A stretch of 64,000 bases of DNA from Pedobacter africanus. GTDB taxonomy: Bacteria > Bacteroidota > Bacteroidia > Sphingobacteriales > Sphingobacteriaceae. Position 1 is the stretch's first letter; each line of letters begins with the position of its first letter. A program made the position numbers and the translations under genes. Below the pieces are notes generated by a model that worked only from the letters and a program-made list of their open reading frames with translations, was not told the DNA's origin and did no database searches. Below, piece after piece: positions 34,281 through 43,633 of this stretch. The stretch lies in contig NZ_FWXT01000001.1 of assembly GCF_900176535.1 (NCBI RefSeq), positions 3,286,001 to 3,350,000 on the forward strand, in the 5' to 3' direction.

Positions 34281-35171
34281 TTAAAGCGGAAGGGCTATAA
34301 TCCTGACGTTGTCATGATAAGCAATGCGGGTAAGGACATTGTCGCTGGTAATGACGTTACCATTGGCGTCTTTTCCGGCTTCGCGGTATACACCCCATTT
34401 GATGTAACCTTTTTGCCCGTTGGCCAGCTGTGTACCGGTAAATGTCCTGGCATTCAGGTTCTGCAGCCTTAGGGTATAGCTTTGCTCATTACTGTAGCGG
34501 GTGTAAATTTTAAAGTAGCCGGTATTGTCCAGTGTCCATTTTACATCTATCCGGAAATGAATCCATTTGTTGATCTGTGGCCTGAAATCAGAGATTACTG
34601 TACCATTGCCGCTGGCATCGTACCTGGCTACAATCGCGTTGCGCTTGGTTAGTAGCCTTACCGGAACCGGATCACCACCTGTTACTTTTAGTTGAAAAAT
34701 GTTGTCTCCATAGGGCGGGTTTGCCGAATTCCATTGCTCCCAGTCTTTCAGGTATACACTAAACTCATATCTCCTTTCCATTCCCGGGAAAAATAAAGAA
34801 GGCTGGTGTTCCAGGGCATCCGATTCACTGCGATAGGCTTCAGCCGAATAATAATCAGGATTGCCCAGGGTAACCTTATGGGCAATGGCGTAGGTGCTGC
34901 TGTCGCCAGGAACAGTATAGGCGGCATCAGCACCCGGGGCCACGGTACCTCTTACGCCTGTTATGCCGGAATTCAGCTGCCCGTTTTCGTAGTTCACGTT
35001 CAGGATGGTATCGCCATTGGCGGTAAGGCCCTGGACGTTGGAAAGGGTTTCCACTTTGTTTTTTTCAGCCCCCTCTTCATTGGTTAAGCCTGTTTTCTTA
35101 CTGCAGGCAGTGCCCAGTAGCAATACAGCAATTGCGGCAAAGCCGCCAACTTTCATGATTTGTGTTTTCAT
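34281..35171 (-). CDS. Heparin-lyase-fold lipoprotein (polysaccharide-lyase-like)
   Basis: Lipoprotein of 296 residues with lipobox G-T-A-C (Cys about residue 23). From about residue 55 the protein reads as a jelly-roll of the heparin-lyase-I / Polysacc_lyase type: Y-S-A-E-A-Y-R-S-E, G-M-E-R-R-Y-E-F-S-V-Y-L, I-F-Q-L-K, W-I-H-F-R-I-D-V-K-W, and the C-terminal G-Y-I-K-W-G-V-Y-R motif. It is shorter than and not obviously orthologous to Pedobacter heparinase I. It lies 44 bp downstream of heparinase III in the same direction, which supports a role in glycosaminoglycan breakdown at the cell surface, either as lyase or binding protein. Confidence 0.8.
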   Translation of the reverse strand: MKTQIMKVGGFAAIAVLLLGTACSKKTGLTNEEGAEKNKVETLSNVQGLTANGDTILNVNYENGQLNSGITGVRGTVAPGADAAYTVPGDSSTYAIAHKVTLGNPDYYSAEAYRSESDALEHQPSLFFPGMERRYEFSVYLKDWEQWNSANPPYGDNIFQLKVTGGDPVPVRLLTKRNAIVARYDASGNGTVISDFRPQINKWIHFRIDVKWTLDNTGYFKIYTRYSNEQSYTLRLQNLNARTFTGTQLANGQKGYIKWGVYREAGKDANGNVITSDNVLTRIAYHDNVRIIALPL

Positions 35172-35215
35172 ATTTGGTTTTTTAGGTTAGGAATGATTGG
35201 CCGGGGAACAGCGGC

Positions 35216-37189
35216 TTAGTAAAGCGTTGCCTTAACCTGCTGCTGTTTCCCGTTAATGATAAGGCTAAGGTCAATGAACCCTTTCCCGAAATCGTTGCCC
35301 TTGTTGGGTACGATCCGGATCTCAGGTGCCTTTTCTCCCTCGAAAGGATAAACAATACTGACAAACTCCTGGCTCGCGGCATTATTCTTGAGCTTTTCAA
35401 ATGCAAATGCAGGGCGAGACAGTTCCTTGTTATAAAAATAAGATACTTTACCCTCTTCTTCTTTGAGGCTGATGTTATCGGTGTTCAGCGATTGGATCAG
35501 CAGGTTGTTCCCATCTTTGTAACTGGTGTAAACCCTGTTTTTTGCTTTGTCGAAAACAGCTTTACTGTCTTCCTTCAGCTGCCAGTGTACGCCCAGCGTT
35601 CCGGTAGCTTTGCCTATGGCTTTGTCAATGACCAAAAAGTACTTTTTATTGATGAAAAGCACACTGCGCTGATGTTCCAGATCGGGATAGCTTGGATTGG
35701 TATAGCTAAGCATATCCAGATTGGCACTGGTTTCCCATTTGTTTTGCCGGGCTTTGGTGATCACCATATTCTGGTTGTCCAGGGTAAGTGTGCTGTGGAT
35801 GCGGGTCTGGCGGTACCAGTTCCGCTGCTTCATGATGGCCTGGTCGCCACTGTATACAAATACACCGGCATCCGGGGTAAAGTTCCGGCCCTTTATGAAA
35901 AGCTCAAAAGTCCCGTTGTCGGGCTGGGCATGGAATTCTCCAGGAGGACTGGCTTTTAACACCATAACGGTTGCATTTTTATCCCATCCGGTCCTGAAAG
36001 TATAAAAGCCCGCATTGCTCAGCGCATGGGATAAAAAGGCCGGGGCCTTGCCTTGTTTGCCATCGGTAGCAAAATACCGGATGGCTTCATTTGCAGGAAA
36101 AACTTTAGACCAGGCAGCAAATTGTTTCATCCTGAAATCTTTTTCGGTTAACCAGGAATCGCCGAACATAGGCGTGTTGTAGTCTGGCAGTGAAATACTG
36201 ATCACCGCCATGATCATACTTTCCACAGTTTGTACATAGGATTTCGGAAATTCTTTTTCCAGGTTTACACGCTGTGCAGAGCGGTAAGCTTTAAGGAATA
36301 TATCGATTGCGGCGACATGGTAAATTGGCGAAAGTTCGAACTGCATTCCATCAGGGTAAACCTGTTTTTTGATCTCTGTGGTTAGTACTTGTATGCCGCT
36401 TTCTCTCCATTTTGGGGAATCCTTAAATTCGGGAAAAGATACGCCGGCAAACAAAACACGCTGTGCTTCAAATAAACGGTGGTTACCTTTATCTGCATAA
36501 TTGGCGGGTAAATAATCGGCCTGCTGGTGGTAGCTTTTCAGGAACTCCATCAAAAAAGCAGGGGTAAAAGCGGGCGAATTCACAAATAAATCAAAGGTAG
36601 GGGGAAGACTCTGCACCCTGTCTGATACTTCTAAAGGACGCCATACAAACCTGTCATTGTCGGCCGATAAGCCCAGGGGATTTTTTCTGGCCCAGTCGCT
36701 ATACTGGTACACCCATTCTTTTGCATACTTTTCATCGCCGGTTGCATGGTAGACCAGCGCCATCGGCTGCCACCATTTTACGCGGTGCAGTTGCCAGCGT
36801 ACCTCATTGTCTTTAACCGGCCACATCTGCCAGTTGATGTCTTTGCCATAATCAAAATAGCCATAGCCTTTGTGTGGTTGAAACTGGTGAAGCAAGGCTT
36901 TATCGGCCATTTCCTGAGTCACCTTATTAATAGGCTGGTGCAGGTCGGCAGGTTTTTCGGAGTTGCTGAAATCCGGCTCCCTGGATTTGCTTTTTTTCTG
37001 ATAATAGGCCAGCAGTGCTTTGGCCGCATCATCGTATTTACCAGCTGTTACCAGTTTGCTCACTTTCTCCAATCCGGGATAGACCAGGTTAATGGGATCA
37101 AAGCTTGCTTTGCCAACTGCTGCATGTTGTGCAAAGCCAGTTAAGCTGTTAAAGGCAAAAGCCAGGAGGATGCCTAAGGTCTTGTTCAT
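35216..37189 (-). CDS. hepC: Heparinase III (heparan-sulfate lyase, PL12)
   Basis: Periplasmic lyase of 657 residues that cleaves heparan sulfate by beta-elimination to unsaturated disaccharides (EC 4.2.2.8). I recognise it as closely similar along its whole length to HepC of Pedobacter heparinus. The signal peptide covers about 1-20; the alpha/alpha toroid reaches to about residue 370; the beta-sandwich follows. Catalytic positions seem intact: Asn-His in K-G-N-H-R near 240, Tyr in S-P-I-Y-H near 293 and His in G-E-F-H-A-Q near 423. It stands in an apparent operon with a sulfatase gene upstream and a heparin-lyase-fold lipoprotein gene downstream. Confidence 0.96.
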   Translation of the reverse strand: MNKTLGILLAFAFNSLTGFAQHAAVGKASFDPINLVYPGLEKVSKLVTAGKYDDAAKALLAYYQKKSKSREPDFSNSEKPADLHQPINKVTQEMADKALLHQFQPHKGYGYFDYGKDINWQMWPVKDNEVRWQLHRVKWWQPMALVYHATGDEKYAKEWVYQYSDWARKNPLGLSADNDRFVWRPLEVSDRVQSLPPTFDLFVNSPAFTPAFLMEFLKSYHQQADYLPANYADKGNHRLFEAQRVLFAGVSFPEFKDSPKWRESGIQVLTTEIKKQVYPDGMQFELSPIYHVAAIDIFLKAYRSAQRVNLEKEFPKSYVQTVESMIMAVISISLPDYNTPMFGDSWLTEKDFRMKQFAAWSKVFPANEAIRYFATDGKQGKAPAFLSHALSNAGFYTFRTGWDKNATVMVLKASPPGEFHAQPDNGTFELFIKGRNFTPDAGVFVYSGDQAIMKQRNWYRQTRIHSTLTLDNQNMVITKARQNKWETSANLDMLSYTNPSYPDLEHQRSVLFINKKYFLVIDKAIGKATGTLGVHWQLKEDSKAVFDKAKNRVYTSYKDGNNLLIQSLNTDNISLKEEEGKVSYFYNKELSRPAFAFEKLKNNAASQEFVSIVYPFEGEKAPEIRIVPNKGNDFGKGFIDLSLIINGKQQQVKATLY

Positions 37190-37287
37190 AGTCTGATTTT
37201 TTATTCTTTGTTAAGAATAAAGATAGGAGTGCATGAAGCAGTGACCTTTCAAATTTGTTCGGAAGTATTTTGAATTTGGTTAAATCT

Positions 37288-38607
37288 CTACTTATCCGGA
37301 TAGTTCTCAAATAAAGCCATCAGGTGTTGTTGTTCTTTGGTATATTTAGGATCATCATACAAATTGTACCGCTCTGTAGGGTCCCAGCTGAGGTTAAACA
37401 TTTCTTTAAGCACCTGGTCATTTTGCCCGCTGATCCTCAGCTTCCAATCCCCGTCTTTTACGCCTTCCAGCTTGTAGTTAAAATAATAGATGGGCTTATG
37501 CGGCACCTTATAATTTCTTTGCGACAAAAGCGTAACGACAGATTCTCCATCCAGTATGCGCTTGGGCAATGCTGTGTGCGTCCATTCGGCAAGGGTTGGC
37601 AAAATATCGAGATTGGATACAGGCGTTCGTACTACTTGTGCGGCTGTATGGTTTTTGTAGTAAACAATAAAGGGAACGCGGTGCCCACCTTCGTAAGAAG
37701 TTGCCTTGGAGCCCCTGAATATCCCTGCCGTGCCCACATGGTAAGGTTTGGTTACCCCGTCATCGTACATGCGCTGCGGCGCATTCAGCCATGGGCCGTT
37801 GTCGCTCGTAAATATAAAAATGGTGTTGTCTGCCTCTCCGTTTTCTTCCAGGGTTTTCCATAGCCTGGCCATTTCGGTGTCCATTTCTTCTATTACACTG
37901 CCCAGTTCGCCGCCGGCTGATTTTTTGCTGTCTTTTCTTACCGCAGTGGCCACGGGCAGGTGGGGCATGTTATAGGCCAGGTAGAGGAAAAAGGGCTGTT
38001 TTTTTGCTCCTGATTCTTTCACAAACTTTATGGCCTCAGTGGTATAGGCCTTGGTAAGGATGGTATCATTTGGGCGGTAGATTTCTGGTTTCTGGTTCCT
38101 GAATATTTTGATGACTGTATCCGTTTTTACATAGGGCGCCCTGAAATCATGGCTGTACAGCATGCCATAAAACAGATCGAAACCCTGTTTATTGGGCAAT
38201 CCTGTACCATAGTCGCCAATATGCCATTTACCGATGCAGGCGGTACGATAGGCCGAGGTTTTCAGCATCTCGGCAATGGTCACCTCCTCGTCGGGAATGG
38301 CAGTTTTGTCGCCTGGTCCAATGACGCGCGGCATTTTGGAGCGGCTGCAATAGCGTCCGGTTAGGGTCGATACTCTTGATGGGGAACAAGTAGGCGAGGT
38401 GGTTACAAAATTGGTGGCCAGCACACCCTTGGCAGCCATGTTATCCAGAAAGGGGGTGTTAAATAGGGGATTGCCATAGCAGGCCAGGTCGCCATAGCCC
38501 ATATCATCGGTAAGTACAACAATTACGTTTGGCCTTTTTTGGGCATATGATGCTGTGCTGAAAATCAATATTGTAAACAGTGCTAAAAGAAAAGTCTTTT
38601 TTTTCAT
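37288..38607 (-). CDS. Sulfatase (type I, formylglycine-dependent)
   Basis: Periplasmic sulfatase of 439 residues with a signal peptide (about 1-22). The metal-binding V-L-T-D-D-M-G-Y-G-D lies at about 32-41 and the sulfatase signature C-S-P-S-R-V-S-T-L-T-G-R near residue 74. The signature cysteine would be converted to formylglycine. I-G-K-W-H near residue 126 and the F-T-S-D-N-G-P motif near 268 complete the active site. Adjacency to heparinase III suggests removal of sulfate from heparan or heparin units before or after lyase action. Position specificity (N-, 2-O- or 6-O-) cannot be told. Confidence 0.94.
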   Translation of the reverse strand: MKKKTFLLALFTILIFSTASYAQKRPNVIVVLTDDMGYGDLACYGNPLFNTPFLDNMAAKGVLATNFVTTSPTCSPSRVSTLTGRYCSRSKMPRVIGPGDKTAIPDEEVTIAEMLKTSAYRTACIGKWHIGDYGTGLPNKQGFDLFYGMLYSHDFRAPYVKTDTVIKIFRNQKPEIYRPNDTILTKAYTTEAIKFVKESGAKKQPFFLYLAYNMPHLPVATAVRKDSKKSAGGELGSVIEEMDTEMARLWKTLEENGEADNTIFIFTSDNGPWLNAPQRMYDDGVTKPYHVGTAGIFRGSKATSYEGGHRVPFIVYYKNHTAAQVVRTPVSNLDILPTLAEWTHTALPKRILDGESVVTLLSQRNYKVPHKPIYYFNYKLEGVKDGDWKLRISGQNDQVLKEMFNLSWDPTERYNLYDDPKYTKEQQHLMALFENYPDK

Positions 38608-38801
38608 CAGATTGACATTATTTAAGGGCTAAGTTAAAACAAATGAGAGAAAAATAATTTCAATTGCGTCCCAAGTTCTTTTTAATCCGGATATCCCTGT
38701 TTTTTTGTGTCAGACATTTTTTAATCTATGAAGACAATACGGATATCATTAAAAAAGTAAACGGTGTTGATGAAAAACATAAAGCCTTGCAGGTAAAATG
38801 A

Positions 38802-38809
38802 TATCTTTG
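38802..38809 (+). promoter_or_regulatory. Candidate -7 element for the 38838 lipoprotein gene
   Basis: TATCTTTG matches TAnnTTTG and lies 29 bp upstream of the start codon, in the divergent intergenic region after the sulfatase gene. Confidence 0.45.
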
Positions 38810-38837
38810 CCGCGCACCTATAAAAAACACCAGCATA

Positions 38838-39512
38838 ATGCCTTCAAAGTATAAATACCTGCTCTCTATATTTATTTTACTTTGTTTTTCTTCCTGCTTC
38901 CAGGTTATAGAAGAAATTAACCTTACCAAAGCCGGAACAGGAACAGTTAATTTAACCTTAAACCTTAGCGCCAGCAAAACAAAGGTGGCTTCTGTAATGC
39001 TGATGGACAGCATTCAGGGCTATAAGGTGCCTTCTAAACAAAAAATCCAGAAAGAACTGGATGAGGTTGTCGCTTATTTAAAGCGGTCGCCCGGCATCAG
39101 CAATGTACAGAAGAAAGTCGATTTTGAGAACTATATTGTAAGTGTCTCTTTTGCATTTAAAGATATCGCGAACATCAACAATGTGAACCAGGATGTGCTT
39201 AAAAAATTGAAGGTTAAAGGGGTTAGCAATTCTTCTTACATCTATAACGCTAAAAATCAGGTTTTTCAACGGAGTTATCAGCACGCCAAAGATGCGGTTG
39301 TGCAGTACAACAGGCTGAAACCGGAAGTCAAAAAAGTGTTTAAGGATGCTACTTATACCAGTATTTACCGCTTTGAGCAGCCTATCGTTTCCAGTAACAA
39401 TCCTCTTGCCAAGGTATCTAAGTCTAAAAAAGCAGTCATGCTCAATACAGGTGTTCTTGGTTTGATCAATGGCAAAACCGACCTGTCTAACAGCATTGTG
39501 CTTACAAAGTAA
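38838..39512 (+). CDS. Uncharacterised lipoprotein
   Basis: Lipoprotein of 224 residues with signal peptide and lipobox F-S-S-C (Cys about residue 20). The rest shows alternating strands and Lys-rich helices and no catalytic motif. Its beginning (T-K-A-G-T-G-T-V-N-L-T-L-N-L-S) resembles other Bacteroidota envelope proteins of unknown function. It is followed 28 bp later by a large exported protein and then a membrane-anchored protein, and these three genes probably form one operon. I do not recognise a function. Confidence 0.8.
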   Translation: MPSKYKYLLSIFILLCFSSCFQVIEEINLTKAGTGTVNLTLNLSASKTKVASVMLMDSIQGYKVPSKQKIQKELDEVVAYLKRSPGISNVQKKVDFENYIVSVSFAFKDIANINNVNQDVLKKLKVKGVSNSSYIYNAKNQVFQRSYQHAKDAVVQYNRLKPEVKKVFKDATYTSIYRFEQPIVSSNNPLAKVSKSKKAVMLNTGVLGLINGKTDLSNSIVLTK

Positions 39513-39539
39513 CATTACCATTTAAATTATACTCTATCT

Positions 39540-41366
39540 ATGAATTCCCTTTACAAATGCTTAATTGCTTTATTTCTAACCAGTCTCACCTTTGATGCTG
39601 CTGCCCAGGACCTGGTGCGTAAAATACCCTCGGATGCGCTTGCCGTAGCTACAATTAAGGGTAAGAATTTAACAGCGCTCATGTCCTTAAATGAGTTTAA
39701 CCATACTTTTATCGGAAAAGAGATCCTTTCCAAACTTTCAAAAAAGTCTGACAAAGCTTTTGTAACCATCGAAGATATTGGCTTTAACCTCAGTTCTTCA
39801 TTTTATTATTACAACAGGAGTAACGACAGTGTAACTTATAACTGTTTCCTTGCACCGGTTAAGGACCTTGCCCAGGTTGATGCGCTTTATCAGCAGGCAA
39901 ACCAAAAATTCAGTGTAAAAAATGGCCTAAGGTCTTATTATAATTCCGATTCTACCGAAGTAGCGCACTGGAATGCCGATACCTTTCTTTTTGTAGCAGG
40001 AAGTGCTAAAAAGGAATATTTCCTGCGCCCCGACGTAATCGGGCGTTTTGGTTTAACGGCCATTAGCCCGGCAGAAGAGGTACTGACAGATTCAGCAGCT
40101 GTGGCTGTTGAAGATGCTGTTGCTACCGATTCCGTAATTGTAGCGGTTGAGGAGCAGGAGGAAGTGGTTGCTGCCGACTCAGCTGGCCTTGCATCAGATT
40201 TTGGTTATGGAGATGAGCAGCTAAAGAAAACCATTGTTGCCGGCTGGATACAAAATATGGTAAACGATTTTTTTGCGGGCACGAACAAAGCATCTATACT
40301 GGATAATGCTGATTTTATGGGGAGCCTGGATCCGAACGCTGAAGCAACCATCTGGATTTCCGGTGCCGATAAGCTGTTCAATGCTTATATGCCTGCCCTT
40401 ACTTATCTCAAGGGAATGAACTTTCTGAATGGCTATGGTAGTGCAAATGCCAGGGTTTACCTGGAAGACAAATCGATCCGACTGGCTACAAGCATGACCT
40501 TCAGCAATGAAATTGCAGCCGTTTTTAAAAGAGTGCATCAGCGCAAATTGAACAAGCGCTTTTTGAAATACGTAAACGAAGAGCGTATGATCGGGTATAT
40601 GGGGTACGCATTGGATACCAAAGCCTATCTGGAAGAATATCCTAAGCTGATGTCGAAGTTATATGGTTCGGTATACGCTGATGAAGTGGGAATGGCTACA
40701 GACCTGCTTTCCCTTTTGCTGGATGAGGCTGCGGTTGCTAAAGTGGTAAAGGGGGATGCCTTGTTTATCTTTAACGGCTTATCCCAAAGCGAAGTCAGTT
40801 ATAAATCTTACGAATACAACGAGGATAACTTCGAGAGCAAAGAGGTCATGAAAACAAAAAAAGAAACTTTACCCGATTTTTTGCTCATGGTCTCATCCGA
40901 AGACACTCGTTTAATTGATAAACTCATTGCCTACGGTGTAAAAAAGGAACTGGTAAAAAAGGGAGCGGGGTATTATGAGCTCAGCATTCCTAAAAGCCCG
41001 CTGGGGCTTTACTTTGCCATTAAAGATGGCATCATTTTCTTTGGCACCAGTAAAGCTGAAATGGATAATATTGCTGCCAACAGGTATGTCGCAAAGGTTT
41101 CTGCCAGGCATAAAAAAGCTTTGCTGAGCAGTAATTACTCCGCCTATTTCAGCGCGAAGAAGCTGTCCGGAAAAATTCCGGCAGAAGAATTGGGCAAAAA
41201 GCTGGATAAGGTTAACCGGGTATTGAAAAGTATGGGCGATATTTACCTGAAATCAGAACCACTTAAGGGGAATGTGTTGTCCGGACAGCTGAGCATGGAT
41301 ATTCCTGCAGATCAACCTAATGCTTTAAAATACCTGTTCTCTATTATTGAAGACGCGCAGAAATAA
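39540..41366 (+). CDS. Exported protein, DUF4836-like, function unknown
   Basis: Protein of 608 residues with a signal peptide (about 1-22, ending A-A-A-Q). The mature start D-L-V-R-K-I-P-S-D-A-L-A-V-A-T-I-K-G and the repeated open-faced strand/helix pattern resemble the DUF4836 family of Bacteroidota. A low-complexity acidic Val/Ala/Glu segment lies at about residues 180-220, probably an inter-domain linker. It sits between two other envelope genes, and its end overlaps the next gene by 20 bp. A structural or quality-control role in the envelope is possible, but nothing in the sequence proves it. Confidence 0.8.
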   Translation: MNSLYKCLIALFLTSLTFDAAAQDLVRKIPSDALAVATIKGKNLTALMSLNEFNHTFIGKEILSKLSKKSDKAFVTIEDIGFNLSSSFYYYNRSNDSVTYNCFLAPVKDLAQVDALYQQANQKFSVKNGLRSYYNSDSTEVAHWNADTFLFVAGSAKKEYFLRPDVIGRFGLTAISPAEEVLTDSAAVAVEDAVATDSVIVAVEEQEEVVAADSAGLASDFGYGDEQLKKTIVAGWIQNMVNDFFAGTNKASILDNADFMGSLDPNAEATIWISGADKLFNAYMPALTYLKGMNFLNGYGSANARVYLEDKSIRLATSMTFSNEIAAVFKRVHQRKLNKRFLKYVNEERMIGYMGYALDTKAYLEEYPKLMSKLYGSVYADEVGMATDLLSLLLDEAAVAKVVKGDALFIFNGLSQSEVSYKSYEYNEDNFESKEVMKTKKETLPDFLLMVSSEDTRLIDKLIAYGVKKELVKKGAGYYELSIPKSPLGLYFAIKDGIIFFGTSKAEMDNIAANRYVAKVSARHKKALLSSNYSAYFSAKKLSGKIPAEELGKKLDKVNRVLKSMGDIYLKSEPLKGNVLSGQLSMDIPADQPNALKYLFSIIEDAQK

Positions 41367-42681
41367 GCTTAAACGCATCATAGCCATGCTGGCGGCAGTT
41401 ATCTTACTGCTGCTTGCCTTTGTTTATGGTTATCTGTCCTTACGCCAGTATACTTCTTACCGGCATCGCATCCATGCTGATGCGGCCCTCATTATCAAAG
41501 TTGATGCAGATCGGCTTTATCGTACGCTTGCCGCAGATTACCTGTTAAATTCATCTCATTATAAAGGTAGCAAGCGGCCTAAGCGGAAAACAGGTTTGGA
41601 TATTCCGGCCAATGTTTTTATCTATACTGTTTATTCCAGGTCTGTACAAACATATTTCTGCAGCCTGCCGGTTGCGGATACCGCTGAGCTGCGGGTGTTC
41701 CTCAAAAAGACACTGGGAATAACCAGATTTAAAAATACAGGTAAATACATCCTGGGCAGTTCAGCAAACGGACGGCTGACCGTTGCTTTTAATGATCAGA
41801 CATTTGCTGCTGCTTATTCCCTGAAAAAAGAAAATGTTCAGGAAATCCTTGAAGAACTCATTAATGGAGGAAACTTCCTTCCGGAAACCGACCCGAGGAT
41901 AAAAAAACTAAAAGCTTTAACAGCACACCTGGCTTATGTATTTGAAGAATACACGGGAACAGGGCAGTTTAAAGCTGGGCACTTTCATATGCAGGGTGAT
42001 TTTAATTTTAAAGGGCTCCAGGTTCAGGGAAAAGTATTTACCCATCGTGTTTTCGACAAAGATGCCGTGCTTAAGTTGTGGCTTGATGCAAAACCTGTAG
42101 TATCGCAGCAGCTTGCACCCGTTCAGGTTAAGACGCATACAATTTATCCCGATAGTTTATTGAAATACAGCAATGGGTATTTTGATGCAGAACTAAGCAA
42201 GCCGGTAAACCATGCAGATACCCTGATCACATACGAGTATAACGATAATTTTGAAAAGGTAGCCGTAACCAGGCCGCGTATAGTCCGGGTGCCCGGAATA
42301 AACAGCATGTTGAGCGCAAGGCCGACCGGCTTAATGCACCAGCTGGTAAGCCAAGGCATTTTGAATGGCGCTAAAGTAGACCCGCAGTTGTTTCCACTTT
42401 ACCCGGTTTACACCAAACACCGCCCATCGGCGTTCCTGCTCAGCACCAATGAAAATGCGGCTTTTTCAGGTTTGAAAATTCAAACGCCTTATTTTTTTTA
42501 CCTCGAAGCCGATTTCAGCAAAATCAGGGAGCAAGAACAGTTTCCTCTAGTTGAAACTTACATCAAAACATTCGGTAAGCTGGAAGTTAAGGCCTTGAAT
42601 GTGAAGCCAGGCCTTCAGCATTTTGAAATGGACCTTTACTTCAGGTTAAAGCAGGTCAACGCACTTGGGCAGCTGTTCTAG
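41347..42681 (+). CDS. Membrane-anchored protein of unknown function (TTG start)
   Basis: Protein of 444 residues. I chose the TTG at 41347 because it gives a Lys/Arg-rich N-terminus before the single membrane helix (about residues 12-30). The first ATG, at 41386, would leave the helix without positive charges. The large exported part has no motif I recognise. Its D-A-A-L-I-I-K-V-D-A-D-R-L start echoes the start of the upstream DUF4836-like protein, so they may be distant paralogues. The 20-bp overlap suggests coupled translation. Confidence 0.72.
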   Translation: MKTRRNKLKRIIAMLAAVILLLLAFVYGYLSLRQYTSYRHRIHADAALIIKVDADRLYRTLAADYLLNSSHYKGSKRPKRKTGLDIPANVFIYTVYSRSVQTYFCSLPVADTAELRVFLKKTLGITRFKNTGKYILGSSANGRLTVAFNDQTFAAAYSLKKENVQEILEELINGGNFLPETDPRIKKLKALTAHLAYVFEEYTGTGQFKAGHFHMQGDFNFKGLQVQGKVFTHRVFDKDAVLKLWLDAKPVVSQQLAPVQVKTHTIYPDSLLKYSNGYFDAELSKPVNHADTLITYEYNDNFEKVAVTRPRIVRVPGINSMLSARPTGLMHQLVSQGILNGAKVDPQLFPLYPVYTKHRPSAFLLSTNENAAFSGLKIQTPYFFYLEADFSKIREQEQFPLVETYIKTFGKLEVKALNVKPGLQHFEMDLYFRLKQVNALGQLF

Positions 42682-42724
42682 AAATTGCCTTTTTTGTAGT
42701 ATATTAGGGTTTAGTTAAGATTTT

Positions 42725-43633
42725 ATGTCAAATATCAACCTGATTATCGAAGAACGACCTGCAAGTATAGGCAGTTTTATGGTAGGGCGGCTCCTGCCTT
42801 TTCGGGAAAAGAGAATGGTAGGCCCTTTTGCCTTTATAGACCATATGGGGCCTGTGTGTATGAGCGATAAGGAAAATATGGATGTGCCACCGCACCCGCA
42901 TATCGGGCTTTCTACCCTCACCTACCTATTTGAAGGCAGCGTTATGCACCGCGACAGCCTGGGTACTGAGGTTGAAATCAAACCCGGACAAGTAAACTGG
43001 ATGACCGCCGGAAAGGGGATCGTACATTCTGAACGGACACCGCAGTACCTTCGCAATTCGGATAAAATGATGCATGGATTGCAGATCTGGGTGGCTCTGC
43101 CGAAACACCTGGAGCAGATGGAGCCTGAGTTTTTCCATGTTGAGGGAAAAGGCTTGCCGGAGTGGACAGAGCAAGGTGTAAATATAAAACTTATTGCCGG
43201 AGAAGTTTTCGGAAGAAAATCGGAAGTTCCTGTTTACAGTCCCCTTTATTTTCTGGAGCTTAAGACCAGCAGTCGCCAAACCATAAAAATAGGGAAAGAC
43301 CTTTTTGGTGAAAGTGCCCTCTACATTTTAGAAGGAGCAGTAGAAAGTGAAGGAAATACCTTTGGGCCTAAACAGCTTTTGGTGGCTAAAGACAGTAAAC
43401 TTTGTGAATTCGACATGCAGGAAAATAGTACCATCTACATTTTTGGGGGCGAGCCCTTTCCGGAGGGGCGTATCATTTACTGGAATTTTGTGGCTTCTAC
43501 TGCTGAAAGGATAGAAGAGGCGAAAAAGATGTGGCTGGAACAATCGTTTAAACCGGTACCTGGTGAAACGGATTTTGTGCCCTTGCCGCCCCAAAGCAAC
43601 CACATCAAAGCCCACAATCCGGCGAATGACTAA
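42725..43633 (+). CDS. Pirin-family protein
   Basis: Cupin protein of 302 residues. The N-terminal pirin domain shows P-F-A-F-I-D-H-M-G-P, the metal-binding P-P-H-P-H-I-G-L-S-T-L-T-Y-L-F-E-G motif near residue 57 and H-S-E-R-T-P near 101. The pirin C-terminal domain follows. Members act as quercetin-2,3-dioxygenase-like enzymes or iron-bound redox sensors; the role here is unknown. Its end overlaps the convergent desaturase-family gene by 4 bp. Confidence 0.94.
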   Translation: MSNINLIIEERPASIGSFMVGRLLPFREKRMVGPFAFIDHMGPVCMSDKENMDVPPHPHIGLSTLTYLFEGSVMHRDSLGTEVEIKPGQVNWMTAGKGIVHSERTPQYLRNSDKMMHGLQIWVALPKHLEQMEPEFFHVEGKGLPEWTEQGVNIKLIAGEVFGRKSEVPVYSPLYFLELKTSSRQTIKIGKDLFGESALYILEGAVESEGNTFGPKQLLVAKDSKLCEFDMQENSTIYIFGGEPFPEGRIIYWNFVASTAERIEEAKKMWLEQSFKPVPGETDFVPLPPQSNHIKAHNPAND

